DNA from: Verticiella alkaliphila
GTDB lineage: Bacteria; Pseudomonadota; Gammaproteobacteria; Burkholderiales; Burkholderiaceae_B
Length of the DNA stretch: 64,000 nucleotides
Reading direction: 5' to 3'
Assembly (NCBI RefSeq): GCF_018904615.1
Contig: NZ_JADCNH010000002.1
Coordinates: forward strand, 186,001 to 250,000
This document shows, piece by piece, positions 25,129 through 34,683 of this stretch. Positions within the stretch are counted from its first letter, which is position 1. Every line of letters begins with the position of its first letter. Both the position numbers and the translations under genes were made by a program. The notes beneath the pieces are model-generated. The model ran no database searches. It was not told where the DNA came from and saw only the letters and a program-made list of their open reading frames with translations.

Positions 25129-26696
25129 TCAGTTCACGCGGCGGGTGTGGCCCTGCCAGTACGGTTCGCGCACGTCCTTGCGCGAGAGTTTGCCGTTGGC
25201 GTTCTTGGGCAATTGATCCACGAAATCCACGGAGCGCGGCACCTTGAAACCGGCCAGTTGCTCACGAGCGCACTGCATGAGTTCGTCGGCCGTGGCCGCG
25301 GCACCCTCACGCAGCACCACGACCGCCTTGACCGCCTCGCCCCAATGGGCGTCCGGCACGCCGATCACGCAGACCTCGTAGACCGCCGGATGGCGCGCAA
25401 GCACCGATTCGACTTCCATCGGGTAGACGTTGAAGCCGCCCGAGACGAGCATCTCCTTCTTGCGATCGACGATGTAGATGTAGCCTTCGCTGTCCACGCG
25501 CGCCAGATCGCCCGTGCGCAGCCAGCCAGCCTCGTCGAGCACGTCGCGCGTGGATTCCGGCGCGCGCCAGTAACCCGCGAAGACATCCGGCCCCCGCACG
25601 CAGATCTCGCCGATCTCGTCGCCTTCGACCGGCTGGCCCGCGTCGTTGAGCACCTGCACGTCGGATTCGCAGGAAGGGCGGCCGCACGAGGCGAGGAGCT
25701 CCGGGCGACCATCCTCGATGGCGCGCCGGTGATCCTCTGATTGCAGCGCGATCACGCCACCCGTGGTCTCGGCCGCGCCGTAGCCTTGCGCGAGCACGGG
25801 GCCGAATACCGTCCACGCCTCGCGGATGCGCGCGTCCGACATGGGCGCAGCGCCGTAGGAGAGCAGCCGCAGGCTGCTCAGGTCGTACTCGCGCACGCTC
25901 GGCTCGGCAAGCAGCGCGTTGATCATGGTGGGCACCATGAAGGCCATGGTGACGCGATGCCGCTCGATGCTGGCAAGCACGTCGACGGGCTTGAAACGAT
26001 CCAGCAGCAGGATGGTGGCGCCTTGGTACAGCAGCGCCTGGATGAACATGCCGCTCGCGTGCGTGATAGGCCCGCTCAGCATCATCACGTCGCGGCCCTG
26101 CACGTGCATGCGGCCCATCACGTTCTTGCGCAGCGAGGCCATGCGGTTGCCCACCGTCTGCTGCGCGGCCTTGAGCTTGCCGGTGGAGCCGGAGGTGTAG
26201 TGCAGCACCGCCAGCTCGTCCGGCGCCATCTCCACGTGCAGGGGCGCTTCACTGGGTGCCTCGGCGAGCATCGTTTCGTAAGCCAGCCAGCCCTTGGCGG
26301 GGGCATCGGCGTCGAACTGCACGCACACGCGCAAGCTGGGCAGTGCCTCGGCCGCGCGTGCCACGTCGTCCTGATGGGCGGCATCGGCGAAGCACACCAC
26401 TGGCTCGGCGTTTGCCAGGCCATCGGCCAGCTCTGCGGGGGCCAGGCGCGCGTTCAGGGCCACCTTGACGAGGCCTGCCTTGTAGAGCGCGCATTCGATC
26501 TCGATCAGGGCCGGCCGGTTGGCCGACACGACCGCAACCCGGTCACCGCGCTGCAGGCCCAGCGCCAGCAGGCCGTGAACGAGGCGGTTGGAGCGGCGCT
26601 CGAGCTCAGCGTAGGTGAGCACCTGATCCTCGAAAAGGACGGCCGGCGGTCTGCCCAGAAGCGCGCACTGCGCGTGATGTATTTGCCGATGTTCAT
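25129..26696 (-). pseudogene. AMP-dependent CoA ligase with an early frameshift
   Basis: An acyl-adenylate-forming CoA ligase of about 522 aa if repaired. The N-terminus MNIGKYITRSARFWADR reads from an ATG at 26696 with GGGAGA upstream, but the rest (AVLFEDQVLTYAEL onward) is in another frame. The switch lies at 26641-26649: adding one G between 26645 and 26646 restores ADRPAVLFEDQ. Downstream all motifs are present: LHYTSGSTGK (P-loop), GYGAAETTGG, TGDLARVDSEGY, and the catalytic Lys in NANGKLSRKD. So either the gene is freshly broken or the base is a sequencing error. It is the first gene of an operon with acyl-CoA dehydrogenase and Bug. Confidence 0.8.
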
Positions 26697-26790
26697 GTGT
26701 GTCTCCCGATGCGGCGCAGTCTACGGGAGCCACACAAGGCGAGGGATAAACAAACCGGCTATCCTGATAAGCAACGCCAATCACCCAGCG

Positions 26791-27717
26791 ATGCCGATCA
26801 TGACCTTGCGCCTCGATGACCTCGACTATTTCCTGGCCGTGGCCGAGCGCGGGACGGTGCGCGCTGCCGCGCTGGATCTGGGCGTCTCGCAGCCCGCCGT
26901 CACGCAAGGCTTGCACCGTCTGGAGGCAGAGCTTGGCTTTCCGTTGTTCGTGCGCAGCGCCAAGGGCATGCAGCTCACCGACCCGGCCACCCAGTTCCGG
27001 GCCCGGACGCAGTTGCTGCGCTCCAATCTGAAGAGTGCGATTCGCGAGGCGGCGGACTTGCATCTGGGCGAGCAGGGCATCCTGCAGGTGGGCGTCTCGC
27101 CGCTCTACGTGAAGCGGCTCTTCTCGCCAGCTGCCATCGTCTTCTGCCGGCAGTGCCCCGCTGCGCGGCTGCGCGTGATGATCAACCTGAACGATGCGCT
27201 CATCACGGCGCTCGAAGCGGGCGAGATCGATGTTTCGCTGAGCGCGTTACCCACGGTCGTCCCCCACGGGCTTCAGGCAACGCCATTGATCGAGGACACC
27301 CTGTGCCTGGTAGTGCGACAGGGGCATCCGCTGCTGTCGCGGCGCCACCTTCGCCTGCGCGACCTCACCACGGCGCAATGGCTGCTGCCGGGACCCGCCG
27401 TCGCCGTGCGTCGAAGCGTGGAGGGACGGTTTGCGGAAGCGGGATTGCCGCCACCGCACGTCACCGTGGAATTGAGCAACACGGCGTGGGGGCAGCTCAA
27501 CGCGCTGGTCGTCAACAGCGATCTGATCTCGATCATCAGCGAGTCCATGCTCGATGGTCCGAATGGCGAGGGGCTGGTGCCGCTGCCGCTCAACGCCGCG
27601 CGCTTTCCGCGTCCGGTCGGGATTCTCGTGCGCCGGGATGGCGTGATCCCGCCGTTGACCCAGCGGTTCGTGGAGTTGTTGAAGGCGCAAAAGGCGGGTG
27701 ATGCCCCGGCGGTGTAG
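26791..27717 (+). CDS. LysR-family regulator, divergent from the CoA ligase operon
   Basis: A regulator of 308 aa. The N-terminal winged HTH (LDDLDYFLAVAERGTVRAAA, then GVSQPAVTQGLHRLEAELGF) and effector-binding domain are complete. ATGs at 26791 and 26800 are both possible starts; the long in-frame upstream reading overlaps the ligase gene on the other strand and is rejected. The 94-bp gap to the ligase start should hold the shared promoter and LysR box. It probably activates the ligase/dehydrogenase/Bug operon in answer to that operon's substrate. Confidence 0.9.
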   Translation: MPIMTLRLDDLDYFLAVAERGTVRAAALDLGVSQPAVTQGLHRLEAELGFPLFVRSAKGMQLTDPATQFRARTQLLRSNLKSAIREAADLHLGEQGILQVGVSPLYVKRLFSPAAIVFCRQCPAARLRVMINLNDALITALEAGEIDVSLSALPTVVPHGLQATPLIEDTLCLVVRQGHPLLSRRHLRLRDLTTAQWLLPGPAVAVRRSVEGRFAEAGLPPPHVTVELSNTAWGQLNALVVNSDLISIISESMLDGPNGEGLVPLPLNAARFPRPVGILVRRDGVIPPLTQRFVELLKAQKAGDAPAV

Positions 27718-27777
27718 CTGACGCCTCACGGCCAGACGTCAGCGCGGCCACGGGCGATGCACGCCTGCACCGTACAC

Positions 27778-27808
27778 AAGCCGCACGAGGCGCAGCGCCG
27801 TGCGGCTT
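27778..27808. terminator. Hairpin between convergent lysR and ppc
   Basis: AAGCCGCAC (27778-27786) pairs with GTGCGGCTT (27800-27808), and GGCGC with GCGCC inside, giving a long hairpin between the convergent 3' ends. No T-run follows on either strand, so it may act as a weak or factor-dependent bidirectional terminator. Confidence 0.4.
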
Positions 27809-27821
27809 GCTCAACGCGCGA

Positions 27822-30629
27822 TCACCCCGTGTTGCGCACGCCCGCGGCGATCCCGTTGATCGAGATGTGGATGCCGCGCTGCAGCCTCAGGCTGTCCTCG
27901 CCCGCGCGATGCCGGCGCAGCAGCTCGACCTGCAGGTGGTGCAGCGGATCGATGTACGGGAACCGATGCTTGATCGAGCGGGCGAGCGCCGGGTTGCCGG
28001 CGAGGCGATCCGATTCGCCGGTGATCAGGGTGAGTGCATCCTGCGTGCGCTGCCATTCGGCTTCGATCGCCGAGAAGATCTTCTTGCGCAGCTTCGCATC
28101 CGGCACGAGCCCCGCATAGCGGTGCGCGAGCGCGAGATCGCTCTTGGCCATGACCATGTCCATGTTGGAGAGCAGGGTGCGCAGGAATGACCATTCCCGG
28201 TACATCTGCTTCAGGCAGCGTTCGCGGGATTCGCGCGAATCCTTCTTGCCTGCCTTGCCGGTGCCGCCCGCCAGATAGGCTTCGACTGCGGAGCCAAAGC
28301 CGAACCAGCCGGGCAGCGTGAGGCGGCATTGGCCCCAGCTGAAGCCCCAGGGGATGGCGCGCAGATCCTCGATCTTCTGGCTGGGCTTGCGCGAGGCCGG
28401 GCGCGAGCCGATGTTCAGGCCGGCGATCTCGCGGATCGGCGTGGCGGCGAAGAAGTAGTCGGTGAAGCCCGGGGTCTCGTAGACGAGCTTGCGGTAGGCG
28501 TCCATGCTCGCCTGCGACAGCAGGGCAGCCGTGTCGAGGAAGGCCTCGGGTACCGGCTTGGCTTCGGGCAGCAGCGTGGCCTCGAGCGTGGCGGCCACGA
28601 GCGTCTCCAGGTTGCGTCGCCCGATCTCGGGATTGGCGTACTTGGAGGCGATGACTTCGCCTTGCTCGGTCAGGCGGATCTGGCCGCGCACCGTGCCCGG
28701 AGGCTGGGCGAGGATGGCGTCGTAGCTTGGGCCGCCGCCCCGGCCCACCGTGCCGCCGCGGCCATGGAAGAGCCGCATCGTGATGCCTTCGCCCGGCTCG
28801 CCCTCGGCAAAGAGCGCGGCCAGCGCGCGCTCGGCGCGATAGAGCTCCCAGTTGCTCGTGAAGATGCCGCCATCCTTGTTGCTGTCGCTGTAGCCGAGCA
28901 TGATGTCCTGCTCGCCACCGGAGCGGCGCAGCATGTCGGCGATGCCGGGCAGCGCGTAGAACTCGCGCATGATGGGCGCGGCCTGGCGCAAGTCCTCGAT
29001 GGTCTCGAAGAGCGGCACGACGATGAGCTGCGCGTGCGCCGGGCCTTCGACGGCCTGCTCGGCAAGCTCGGGAGACAGCGGGCCGGTCATGAGCCCGGCT
29101 TCCTTTTGCAGCAGCAGCACTTCGAGCAGGTCGCTCACACTTTCCGTGTGGCTGATGATGTAGTGGCGAATCGCGCGTGCGCCGAAGCGCTCACGCATGT
29201 GGCGTGCGGCGGCGAAGATCGCGAGTTCGCTTTCAGTGTGCTCCGAGTACACCGCGCCGGCCACGCGCAGGGGCCGCGCATCGTTGATGAGACGCAGAAG
29301 GAGCTCGCGCTTGGCCGCTTCATCGAGCGCGGAGTAATCGGCCTCCTGACGTGCGTGTGCGAGCAGCTCGGCCACGACCTCTTCGTGCTTGTCCGAGCTC
29401 TGGCGCAGATCCACCGTGGCCAGATGAAAGCCGAAGACGTCCACGGCGCGCACGAGCGGGCCCAGGCGCTGCGGCACGAGTGCGCCAGAGTGATTGGCCT
29501 GCAGCGAGGCGCGGATGACCCGCAGATCGGCGAGGAACTCCTCGGCGGTGAGGTAAGGGTTCTGCGGGGCCACAGCGTGGCGTGCCGCCTGTCCGCCGGT
29601 AAGCGCGAACAGCGTGGCGGCCAGGCGCGCGTACACCCCCGTCAGCGCGCGGCGATACGGCTCGTCCTGGCGGTGTTCGTCCTTATCGGGCGAGGCATCG
29701 GCCAGCGCCTGCATCTCGGGCGTCACCTTCACCAGCGTGGCGGACATCGACAGATCCCGGCCCAGCGCATGCACTTCGGTCAGGTAGAAGCGCAACGCCA
29801 CTTCGGCCTGGTGGCGCAGGGCGTAGTCCAGGGTATCGGCGGTCACGAAGGGGTTGCCATCGCGATCGCCCCCGATCCACTGCCCCATGTGAAAGAAGCT
29901 CGGCAGCTCGCTGTCACCCAGCTGTTGCTCCAGATCGCGGTACAGACGCGGGATCTGGCGCAGGAAGGTGGCCTCGTAGTAGCTCAAGGCGTTGTCGATC
30001 TCGTCGGCCACGCTGAGCTTGCTGGTGCGCAGGAGTCGCGTCTGCCAGAGCTGCGTCACGCAGGCGCGCACCTGTTCCTCGTTGGCGGGCAGGTCGCCGG
30101 GCGGCAGGGATTCGCGCTGCAGCAGTAGCTGGGCGATGCCGCGTTCGGCGTCCAGCAGACTCTTGCGTTGCACCTCGGTCGGGTGCGCCGTGAGCACCGG
30201 GGCGATATAGCTGTGCGCGAGCGTCTGGACGATGGCGTCACGGTCGATGCCCGCTTCGCTCAGGCGCTTCAATGCGCCCTTCAGGCTGCCTGCCTGCACG
30301 TTGCCGGCGCGCTCATGGAATGTGCGGCGGCGGATGTGGTGGCGATCCTCGGCAAGGTTGGCGAGGTGACTGAAGTACGTGAAGGCCCGGATCACGCTCG
30401 TCGTCTGATCGTGCGTGAGCCCGGTCAGCACGGACTCGAGCTTGCGTTCGGCCTTGCGATCGTCATGGCGGCGATAGGCCACCGACAGTTGCCGGATGCG
30501 CTCGATGAGGTCGAAGGCGGCTGCGCCTTCCTGTTCGCGGATCACGTCGCCCAGTAGCCGGCCCAGGAAACGGATGTCCTCGATCAGCGGTTCGTCTTTG
30601 TCAGCCGGGGTGTATGTCTTCTTGGTCAT
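27822..30629 (-). CDS. ppc: Phosphoenolpyruvate carboxylase
   Basis: A protein of 935 aa, a little above the usual length (about 880-930). It carboxylates PEP with bicarbonate to oxaloacetate, feeding the TCA cycle. [13 protein letters not shown] has the catalytic His, [10 protein letters not shown] the second signature and [14 protein letters not shown] the mobile Gly-rich loop. The end reads [10 protein letters not shown], the canonical C-terminus where the terminal Gly lies near the active site. The start MTKKTY is preferred because 15 residues before it are unlike PEPC. The gene stands alone, followed on the same strand by no close partner and preceded 69 bp upstream by the glycerate kinase gene. 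Confidence 0.95.
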   Translation of the reverse strand: MTKKTYTPADKDEPLIEDIRFLGRLLGDVIREQEGAAAFDLIERIRQLSVAYRRHDDRKAERKLESVLTGLTHDQTTSVIRAFTYFSHLANLAEDRHHIRRRTFHERAGNVQAGSLKGALKRLSEAGIDRDAIVQTLAHSYIAPVLTAHPTEVQRKSLLDAERGIAQLLLQRESLPPGDLPANEEQVRACVTQLWQTRLLRTSKLSVADEIDNALSYYEATFLRQIPRLYRDLEQQLGDSELPSFFHMGQWIGGDRDGNPFVTADTLDYALRHQAEVALRFYLTEVHALGRDLSMSATLVKVTPEMQALADASPDKDEHRQDEPYRRALTGVYARLAATLFALTGGQAARHAVAPQNPYLTAEEFLADLRVIRASLQANHSGALVPQRLGPLVRAVDVFGFHLATVDLRQSSDKHEEVVAELLAHARQEADYSALDEAAKRELLLRLINDARPLRVAGAVYSEHTESELAIFAAARHMRERFGARAIRHYIISHTESVSDLLEVLLLQKEAGLMTGPLSPELAEQAVEGPAHAQLIVVPLFETIEDLRQAAPIMREFYALPGIADMLRRSGGEQDIMLGYSDSNKDGGIFTSNWELYRAERALAALFAEGEPGEGITMRLFHGRGGTVGRGGGPSYDAILAQPPGTVRGQIRLTEQGEVIASKYANPEIGRRNLETLVAATLEATLLPEAKPVPEAFLDTAALLSQASMDAYRKLVYETPGFTDYFFAATPIREIAGLNIGSRPASRKPSQKIEDLRAIPWGFSWGQCRLTLPGWFGFGSAVEAYLAGGTGKAGKKDSRESRERCLKQMYREWSFLRTLLSNMDMVMAKSDLALAHRYAGLVPDAKLRKKIFSAIEAEWQRTQDALTLITGESDRLAGNPALARSIKHRFPYIDPLHHLQVELLRRHRAGEDSLRLQRGIHISINGIAAGVRNTG

Positions 30630-30698
30630 GATGCGAGCCGTGGGGCTCCGGTTGGATGCGACAGGATGGCGCATGCCCCGCTCGACAGGGCGACATGC

Positions 30699-31991
30699 TC
30701 AACCAATGAGAATAGCGCGGAAGTCGTTCACGTTCGTCCGTGTCGGGCCGGTGCGGATGCTGTCGCCCAGGCGCTCGAAGAAGCCGTGGGCATCGTTGTC
30801 GTTCAGTGCCTCCCGCGGGTTCAGACCCATCGCGGCCGCCCGCGAGAGCGTCGTGGGGTCGATGCGGGCGCCAGCGTAGACGTCGATGCCATCGATGCCG
30901 TCCGTATCGCCGGCCAGGGCGTGGACCCCGGGCAGGCCGTCCAGCGCGATCGCCAGCGCCAGGAGGAACTCCACGTTGCGCCCGCCACGTCCGCGACCCT
31001 TGACGGTGACCGTGGTCTCACCGCCCGAGATCAGCACGCAGGGCCGGGCAAAGGGCTGGCCTTGGAGCGCCACCTGCCGGGTGATGCCTGCCATCACGCT
31101 CGCCACGTCGCGCGCCTCGCCTTCGATCCCGTCGCCCAGGATGTGCGCCTCGACGCCGGATGCGCGGGCGAGCGCCGCGGCGCTGTCGAGCGAGCGCTGG
31201 GGCGAGACGATGATGTGGCTGGTATGGCCCGCGAGCCGCGGGTCGTCGGGTTTGACGGATTCGCAGGCATCGCCGGCGAGCCACGCCCGGACCGCGTCGG
31301 GCAGGGTAAGGCCATAGCGCGTGCAGATGGCAAGGGCGTCCGCACGCGTCGTCGGATCGGCGAGCGTAGGACCAGAGGCGATGTCCCATGCAATGTCGCC
31401 AGGTACGTCCGAGACCAGCAGCGTGTGGACGCGGGCCGGGTGGCAGGCGATCGCCAGGCGGCCGCCCTTGATGCCCGAGAGGTGCCGCCGCACGCAGTTC
31501 ATGTCGGTAATGCTCGCGCCGCTGGCGAGCAGCGCCTGGTTGACCGCCTGCTTGTCGGCCAGCGTCAGCGAGGCCGCAGGCTCCACGAGCAGCGCGGAGC
31601 CGCCCCCGGAGATCAGGGCGATGACGAGATCGTCCTCGGTCAGTCCCTGGACGCGCTCGCGCAGGCGGCGCGTGGCCTGTACGCCGTTCTCGTCCGGCAC
31701 CGGGTGCGCCGCCTGGACGACCTCGATGCGCGCGCAGTCGACGTCGTGACCATAGGGCACGATCACCAATCCCTCCAGGGGGCCGTCCCACGAAGTCTCG
31801 AGTGCGTGCGCCATCGCCGCCGACGCCTTCCCCGCGCCGACCACGATAGTGCGTCCGCGAGGCCGATGGGGCATGTGCTCAGCCAGCCGGACATCCGGCT
31901 GCGCCGCTGCAATGGCGGTATCGAAGAGGGTGCGCAGCAGCGCGGAGGCGTTGGACGCGTCGAACGGAGCGGCAGTGGGTGTCTGGGACAT
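30699..31991 (-). CDS. Glycerate 2-kinase (type 2, MOFRL family)
   Basis: A protein of 430 aa of the GckA/TtuD family that phosphorylates D-glycerate to 2-phosphoglycerate, joining sugar-acid or tartrate breakdown to glycolysis. Older annotations call it hydroxypyruvate reductase. VVGAGKASAAMAHALE, LISGGGSALLVEP, RRHLSGIKGGRLA and the C-terminal MOFRL segment (GRGRGGRNVEFLLALA, then AGDTDGIDG) are all present. The start MSQTPTAA is preferred to an earlier in-frame ATG. It is divergent from an SMP-30 lactonase gene, which with the Bug receptor and PQQ dehydrogenase fits sugar-acid catabolism. Its 2-phosphoglycerate product leads to PEP, the substrate of the next gene. Confidence 0.9.
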   Translation of the reverse strand: MSQTPTAAPFDASNASALLRTLFDTAIAAAQPDVRLAEHMPHRPRGRTIVVGAGKASAAMAHALETSWDGPLEGLVIVPYGHDVDCARIEVVQAAHPVPDENGVQATRRLRERVQGLTEDDLVIALISGGGSALLVEPAASLTLADKQAVNQALLASGASITDMNCVRRHLSGIKGGRLAIACHPARVHTLLVSDVPGDIAWDIASGPTLADPTTRADALAICTRYGLTLPDAVRAWLAGDACESVKPDDPRLAGHTSHIIVSPQRSLDSAAALARASGVEAHILGDGIEGEARDVASVMAGITRQVALQGQPFARPCVLISGGETTVTVKGRGRGGRNVEFLLALAIALDGLPGVHALAGDTDGIDGIDVYAGARIDPTTLSRAAAMGLNPREALNDNDAHGFFERLGDSIRTGPTRTNVNDFRAILIG

Positions 31992-32118
31992 GGGTGGCAG
32001 GATCGGCAATGGGGTGAGGGCGGCGGGACAGGTCGTGTGGTGCATGGTATCGCGGGACGCAGTGGGCCCAGGATGCGCCGTTCCCCAGGCGGACGATCTG
32101 CCACGTTGCGTCAGGTTG

Positions 32119-32237
32119 TCGTATAACTAGATGGCCAGACCGTAGAGCCCTAAAGCATTAGCTTGCGCAGAACATGCACGTTTCCCCTAATGTCGATGTG
32201 ATGGAGAACCCCCTAATCTAGCGCACAAGATATACGA
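32119..32237. promoter_or_regulatory. Divergent promoter region with TCGTATA/TATACGA repeats
   Basis: The 297-bp gap between glycerate kinase and the SMP-30 gene is AT-richer than its surroundings. TCGTATA (32119-32125) and TATACGA (32231-32237) form an inverted pair 105 nt apart, resembling half-sites of a GntR-type regulator. The regulator gene is not in the window; this is a weak call. Confidence 0.25.
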
Positions 32238-32288
32238 TGACGTACAAGATTGCGGCAGCTGTCGGCATCGCCTTTCCCGGAGAGATTC

Positions 32289-33347
32289 ATGCCATCTGAT
32301 CACGCGCCCGGCCACAGCCGGCGTCGGTTCCTCAGTGCCACTGCAATGCTCGGTGCTGCGGGCCTGGCGCACGCATCCGGCGCGCCCTCGTTCCCCTTCA
32401 GCCCGCAGCAGCGCTACCCTGATCCCTCGGTGCAGATCCTGGATCCGTCATTTGCCCGCTACCGCATCTATAGCAGCTCGGTGGAGCAACTCGCCTCGGG
32501 CTTTCGGTGGGTGGAAGGGCCGGTGTGGATCGCCGATGGGCGCTATCTGCTCTTCTCGGACATCCCGGGCAACCGCATCCTGCGGTGGGACGAGACCAGC
32601 GGGCAGACGAGTGTGTTCCGTTCGCCCTCGAACTACAGCAACGGCCTGGGGCGCGATCGCCAGGGCCGGCTGCTGACCTGCGAGCACCTGACGCGGCGCG
32701 TCACGCGCACGGAGTACGACGGCAGCATCACCGTGCTGGCCGACAGCTTCGAGGGCAAGCCGCTCAATTCGCCCAACGACATCATCTGCCACAGCAACGG
32801 CACGATCTGGTTCACGGATCCGCCCTTTGGCATCGGTGGCCACTGGGAAGGCGAGAAGGCCAAGGCGGAACAGCCCCATGGGGTGTATCGCATTGCGCCT
32901 GAAGGCGGCGCGGTCGAGCGCGTGCTGGACGATCTGGCCGGCCCCAACGGCCTCGCGTTCTCGCCGGACGAGAAGACGCTCTATATCGTCGAGGGCAGAC
33001 ATCAGCCGTATCGCCGCGTGTGGGCCTACGACGTGGCGGACGACGGCTCGCTCAGCAACAAGCGGATGCACATCGATGCCAACGGCCCGGGTGCGCTCGA
33101 CGGCATCGCCTGCGACGAAGACGGCAACCTCTGGTGCGGCTGGGGCAGCAGCGGTGCGCCCGGCGTCGATCCGGCCGAGTTCGATGGCGTGATGGTCTTC
33201 AACCGGGAGGGCAAGGCCATCGGCCACATCCGCCTGCCCGAGCGCTGCGCCAATCTGTGCTTCGGCGGTGAAAAGCGCAATCGTCTCTTCATGGCCAGCA
33301 GTCATTCGCTGTACGCCCTTTACGTCGAAACTCGAGGCGCGGTGTAG
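32289..33347 (+). CDS. Exported SMP-30/gluconolactonase-family protein
   Basis: A protein of 352 aa. SRRRFLSATAMLGAAGLAHA is a Tat-type signal (Arg-Arg-Arg-Phe-Leu), so it is folded before export to the periplasm. The mature part is a six-bladed propeller of the SMP-30 family: FRWVEGPVWIADGRYLLFSD has the metal Glu, NSPNDIICHSNGTIWFTDPP the Asn and Asp positions, and GPNGLAFSPDEKTLYIVEG the next metal Asn. It likely opens a sugar lactone. The ATG has CCCGGAGAG upstream. The Bug gene follows after 41 bp; both are probably one transcript. Confidence 0.87.
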   Translation: MPSDHAPGHSRRRFLSATAMLGAAGLAHASGAPSFPFSPQQRYPDPSVQILDPSFARYRIYSSSVEQLASGFRWVEGPVWIADGRYLLFSDIPGNRILRWDETSGQTSVFRSPSNYSNGLGRDRQGRLLTCEHLTRRVTRTEYDGSITVLADSFEGKPLNSPNDIICHSNGTIWFTDPPFGIGGHWEGEKAKAEQPHGVYRIAPEGGAVERVLDDLAGPNGLAFSPDEKTLYIVEGRHQPYRRVWAYDVADDGSLSNKRMHIDANGPGALDGIACDEDGNLWCGWGSSGAPGVDPAEFDGVMVFNREGKAIGHIRLPERCANLCFGGEKRNRLFMASSHSLYALYVETRGAV

Positions 33348-33388
33348 CAGGCAACGGCCAGCGTCGCCCTCAACCTGGAGCTATCTTC

Positions 33389-34360
33389 ATGACTTCCCGT
33401 AGACATTTCCTGGGCGGGGCCGCTGCCCTGGGTGCCGCCGCCCACCTGCCCGCGTGGGCGCAAAGCGCGTGGCCTGCGCGCACGGTGCGCATCGTCGTGC
33501 CGTACCCGCCGGGCGGCTCCTCGGACATCATCGGCCGCATCCTCGCGCCGCGGCTGGGCGAGGCGCTCAAGCAGACGGTGGTGATCGAGAACAAGCCGGG
33601 CGCCAACGGCAACCTCGGCGCGGGCTTCGTCGTGCAGTCGGGGGGCGACGGCCATACCGTGTTGCTGTGCGACGTCGGCGCGCTCGCGATCAGCCCGTCC
33701 GTGTACAAGCAGCTCACGTTCGACCCGTCCAAGGATCTGCGCGCCGTGAGCATGCTGGCTTACTCCCCGCACGTACTGGCGGTGCATCCGAGCGTGCCGG
33801 CCAATACGCTTGCCGAGCTGGTGGAGCTCTCGAAGAAGCAGAGCGTGAACTTTGCCGTGCCTGCCGTGGGAAGCGCGCCGCATCTGGCTGCGGTGGCCGT
33901 ACAGCAGGCCACCGGCGCGAAGTGGGAGTACGTGCCCTACAAGGGCGGTGCGCAGGCCATCACGGATGCCGTGGGCGGCCAGACGCAGGCCATCATGAAC
34001 GGCCTGCTCGCCACGCTGCCGCACATCCGCAGTGGTGCGCTCAAGGCCATCGCGATCTCCAAGCGGGATCGCATGCAGCAGATCCAGGACATCCCGACGA
34101 TCGCCGAGCAGGGCGTGCCGGGGTTCGAGTCCGGCACGTGGCAGGGCGTGATGGCGCCGGCAGGCTTTGACGATGCCGCCGTGCAGCGGCTGGCGGCTGC
34201 ACTGGCCGACATCGTGCGCGATCCGACCGTGACGAAGCAACTGAGCGAGCAGGGTGCGGAAATCGCGATCCAGACCCCGAACGAGACCACCCGGTTCTTC
34301 GAGACGGAACGCGCGCGCTGGGCCGAAGTGGTCAAGAGCGCGAACATCACGCTGGACTGA
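33389..34360 (+). CDS. Bug/TctC-family periplasmic solute receptor (Tat-type signal)
   Basis: A protein of 323 aa. The N-terminus MTSRRHFLGGAAALGAAAHL has a twin-arginine pattern, cleaved near AWAQS. WPARTVRIVVPYPPGGSSD is the Bug signature with the PPGGSSD loop for a carboxylate ligand. It follows the SMP-30 lactonase gene by 41 bp and precedes gcd, so a sugar acid (aldonate or similar) is a reasonable ligand, by inference. No TctAB membrane proteins lie nearby. Confidence 0.9.
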   Translation: MTSRRHFLGGAAALGAAAHLPAWAQSAWPARTVRIVVPYPPGGSSDIIGRILAPRLGEALKQTVVIENKPGANGNLGAGFVVQSGGDGHTVLLCDVGALAISPSVYKQLTFDPSKDLRAVSMLAYSPHVLAVHPSVPANTLAELVELSKKQSVNFAVPAVGSAPHLAAVAVQQATGAKWEYVPYKGGAQAITDAVGGQTQAIMNGLLATLPHIRSGALKAIAISKRDRMQQIQDIPTIAEQGVPGFESGTWQGVMAPAGFDDAAVQRLAAALADIVRDPTVTKQLSEQGAEIAIQTPNETTRFFETERARWAEVVKSANITLD

Positions 34361-34420
34361 TCGGGCGCAGGCAGGGGCGATTCGACCGGCTTGCCGGCGC
34401 CCATACGGCCATCGGGGGCC

Positions 34421-34442
34421 CACGGCGCGTTATCGCGCCGTG
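34421..34442 (+). terminator. Hairpin after the Bug gene
   Basis: CACGGCGCG (34421-34429), loop TTAT, CGCGCCGTG (34434-34442) form a perfect 9-bp stem 60 nt past the stop codon. The following bases (ACATCATTTCC) are only weakly T-rich. Likely a transcript 3' end. Confidence 0.45.
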
Positions 34443-34683
34443 ACATCATTTCCCTGCTTATTCCGCGTCGACTTCAGGGTAATCCCTAGGGTCGAATCGC
34501 CGGTTCCGCTAAAATCTTGGCGCTAGTCAATGGACAAGTGCCCCTTTGCCGGCTGTCTGCGGGGAGTCCCACAGGCAGCATGGCGCACCCGACGACTCTG
34601 CCGCGGCCCCGTTGCCGCCTCGGCGTCGCGTCTGCTCCTTGTCGCGCATGGCACTCGCCCATTGGCGCTTCAAGGAAACCAAC

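Noticed and set aside
25741-26790. N-terminal extension of the LysR gene at 26791 (a 658-codon frame)
   Set aside because: The extension lies antisense to the CoA ligase, and LysR proteins begin with the HTH found at 26800 onward.
28329-30128. Plus-strand frame of about 600 codons opposite ppc
   Set aside because: Antisense shadow of PEP carboxylase, with no domain and biased composition.
34517-34683. TTG-initiated start for the gcd frame
   Set aside because: The residues are not membrane-like, and there is no ribosome site. An ATG with AAGGA at 34684 opens the expected first helix in another frame.
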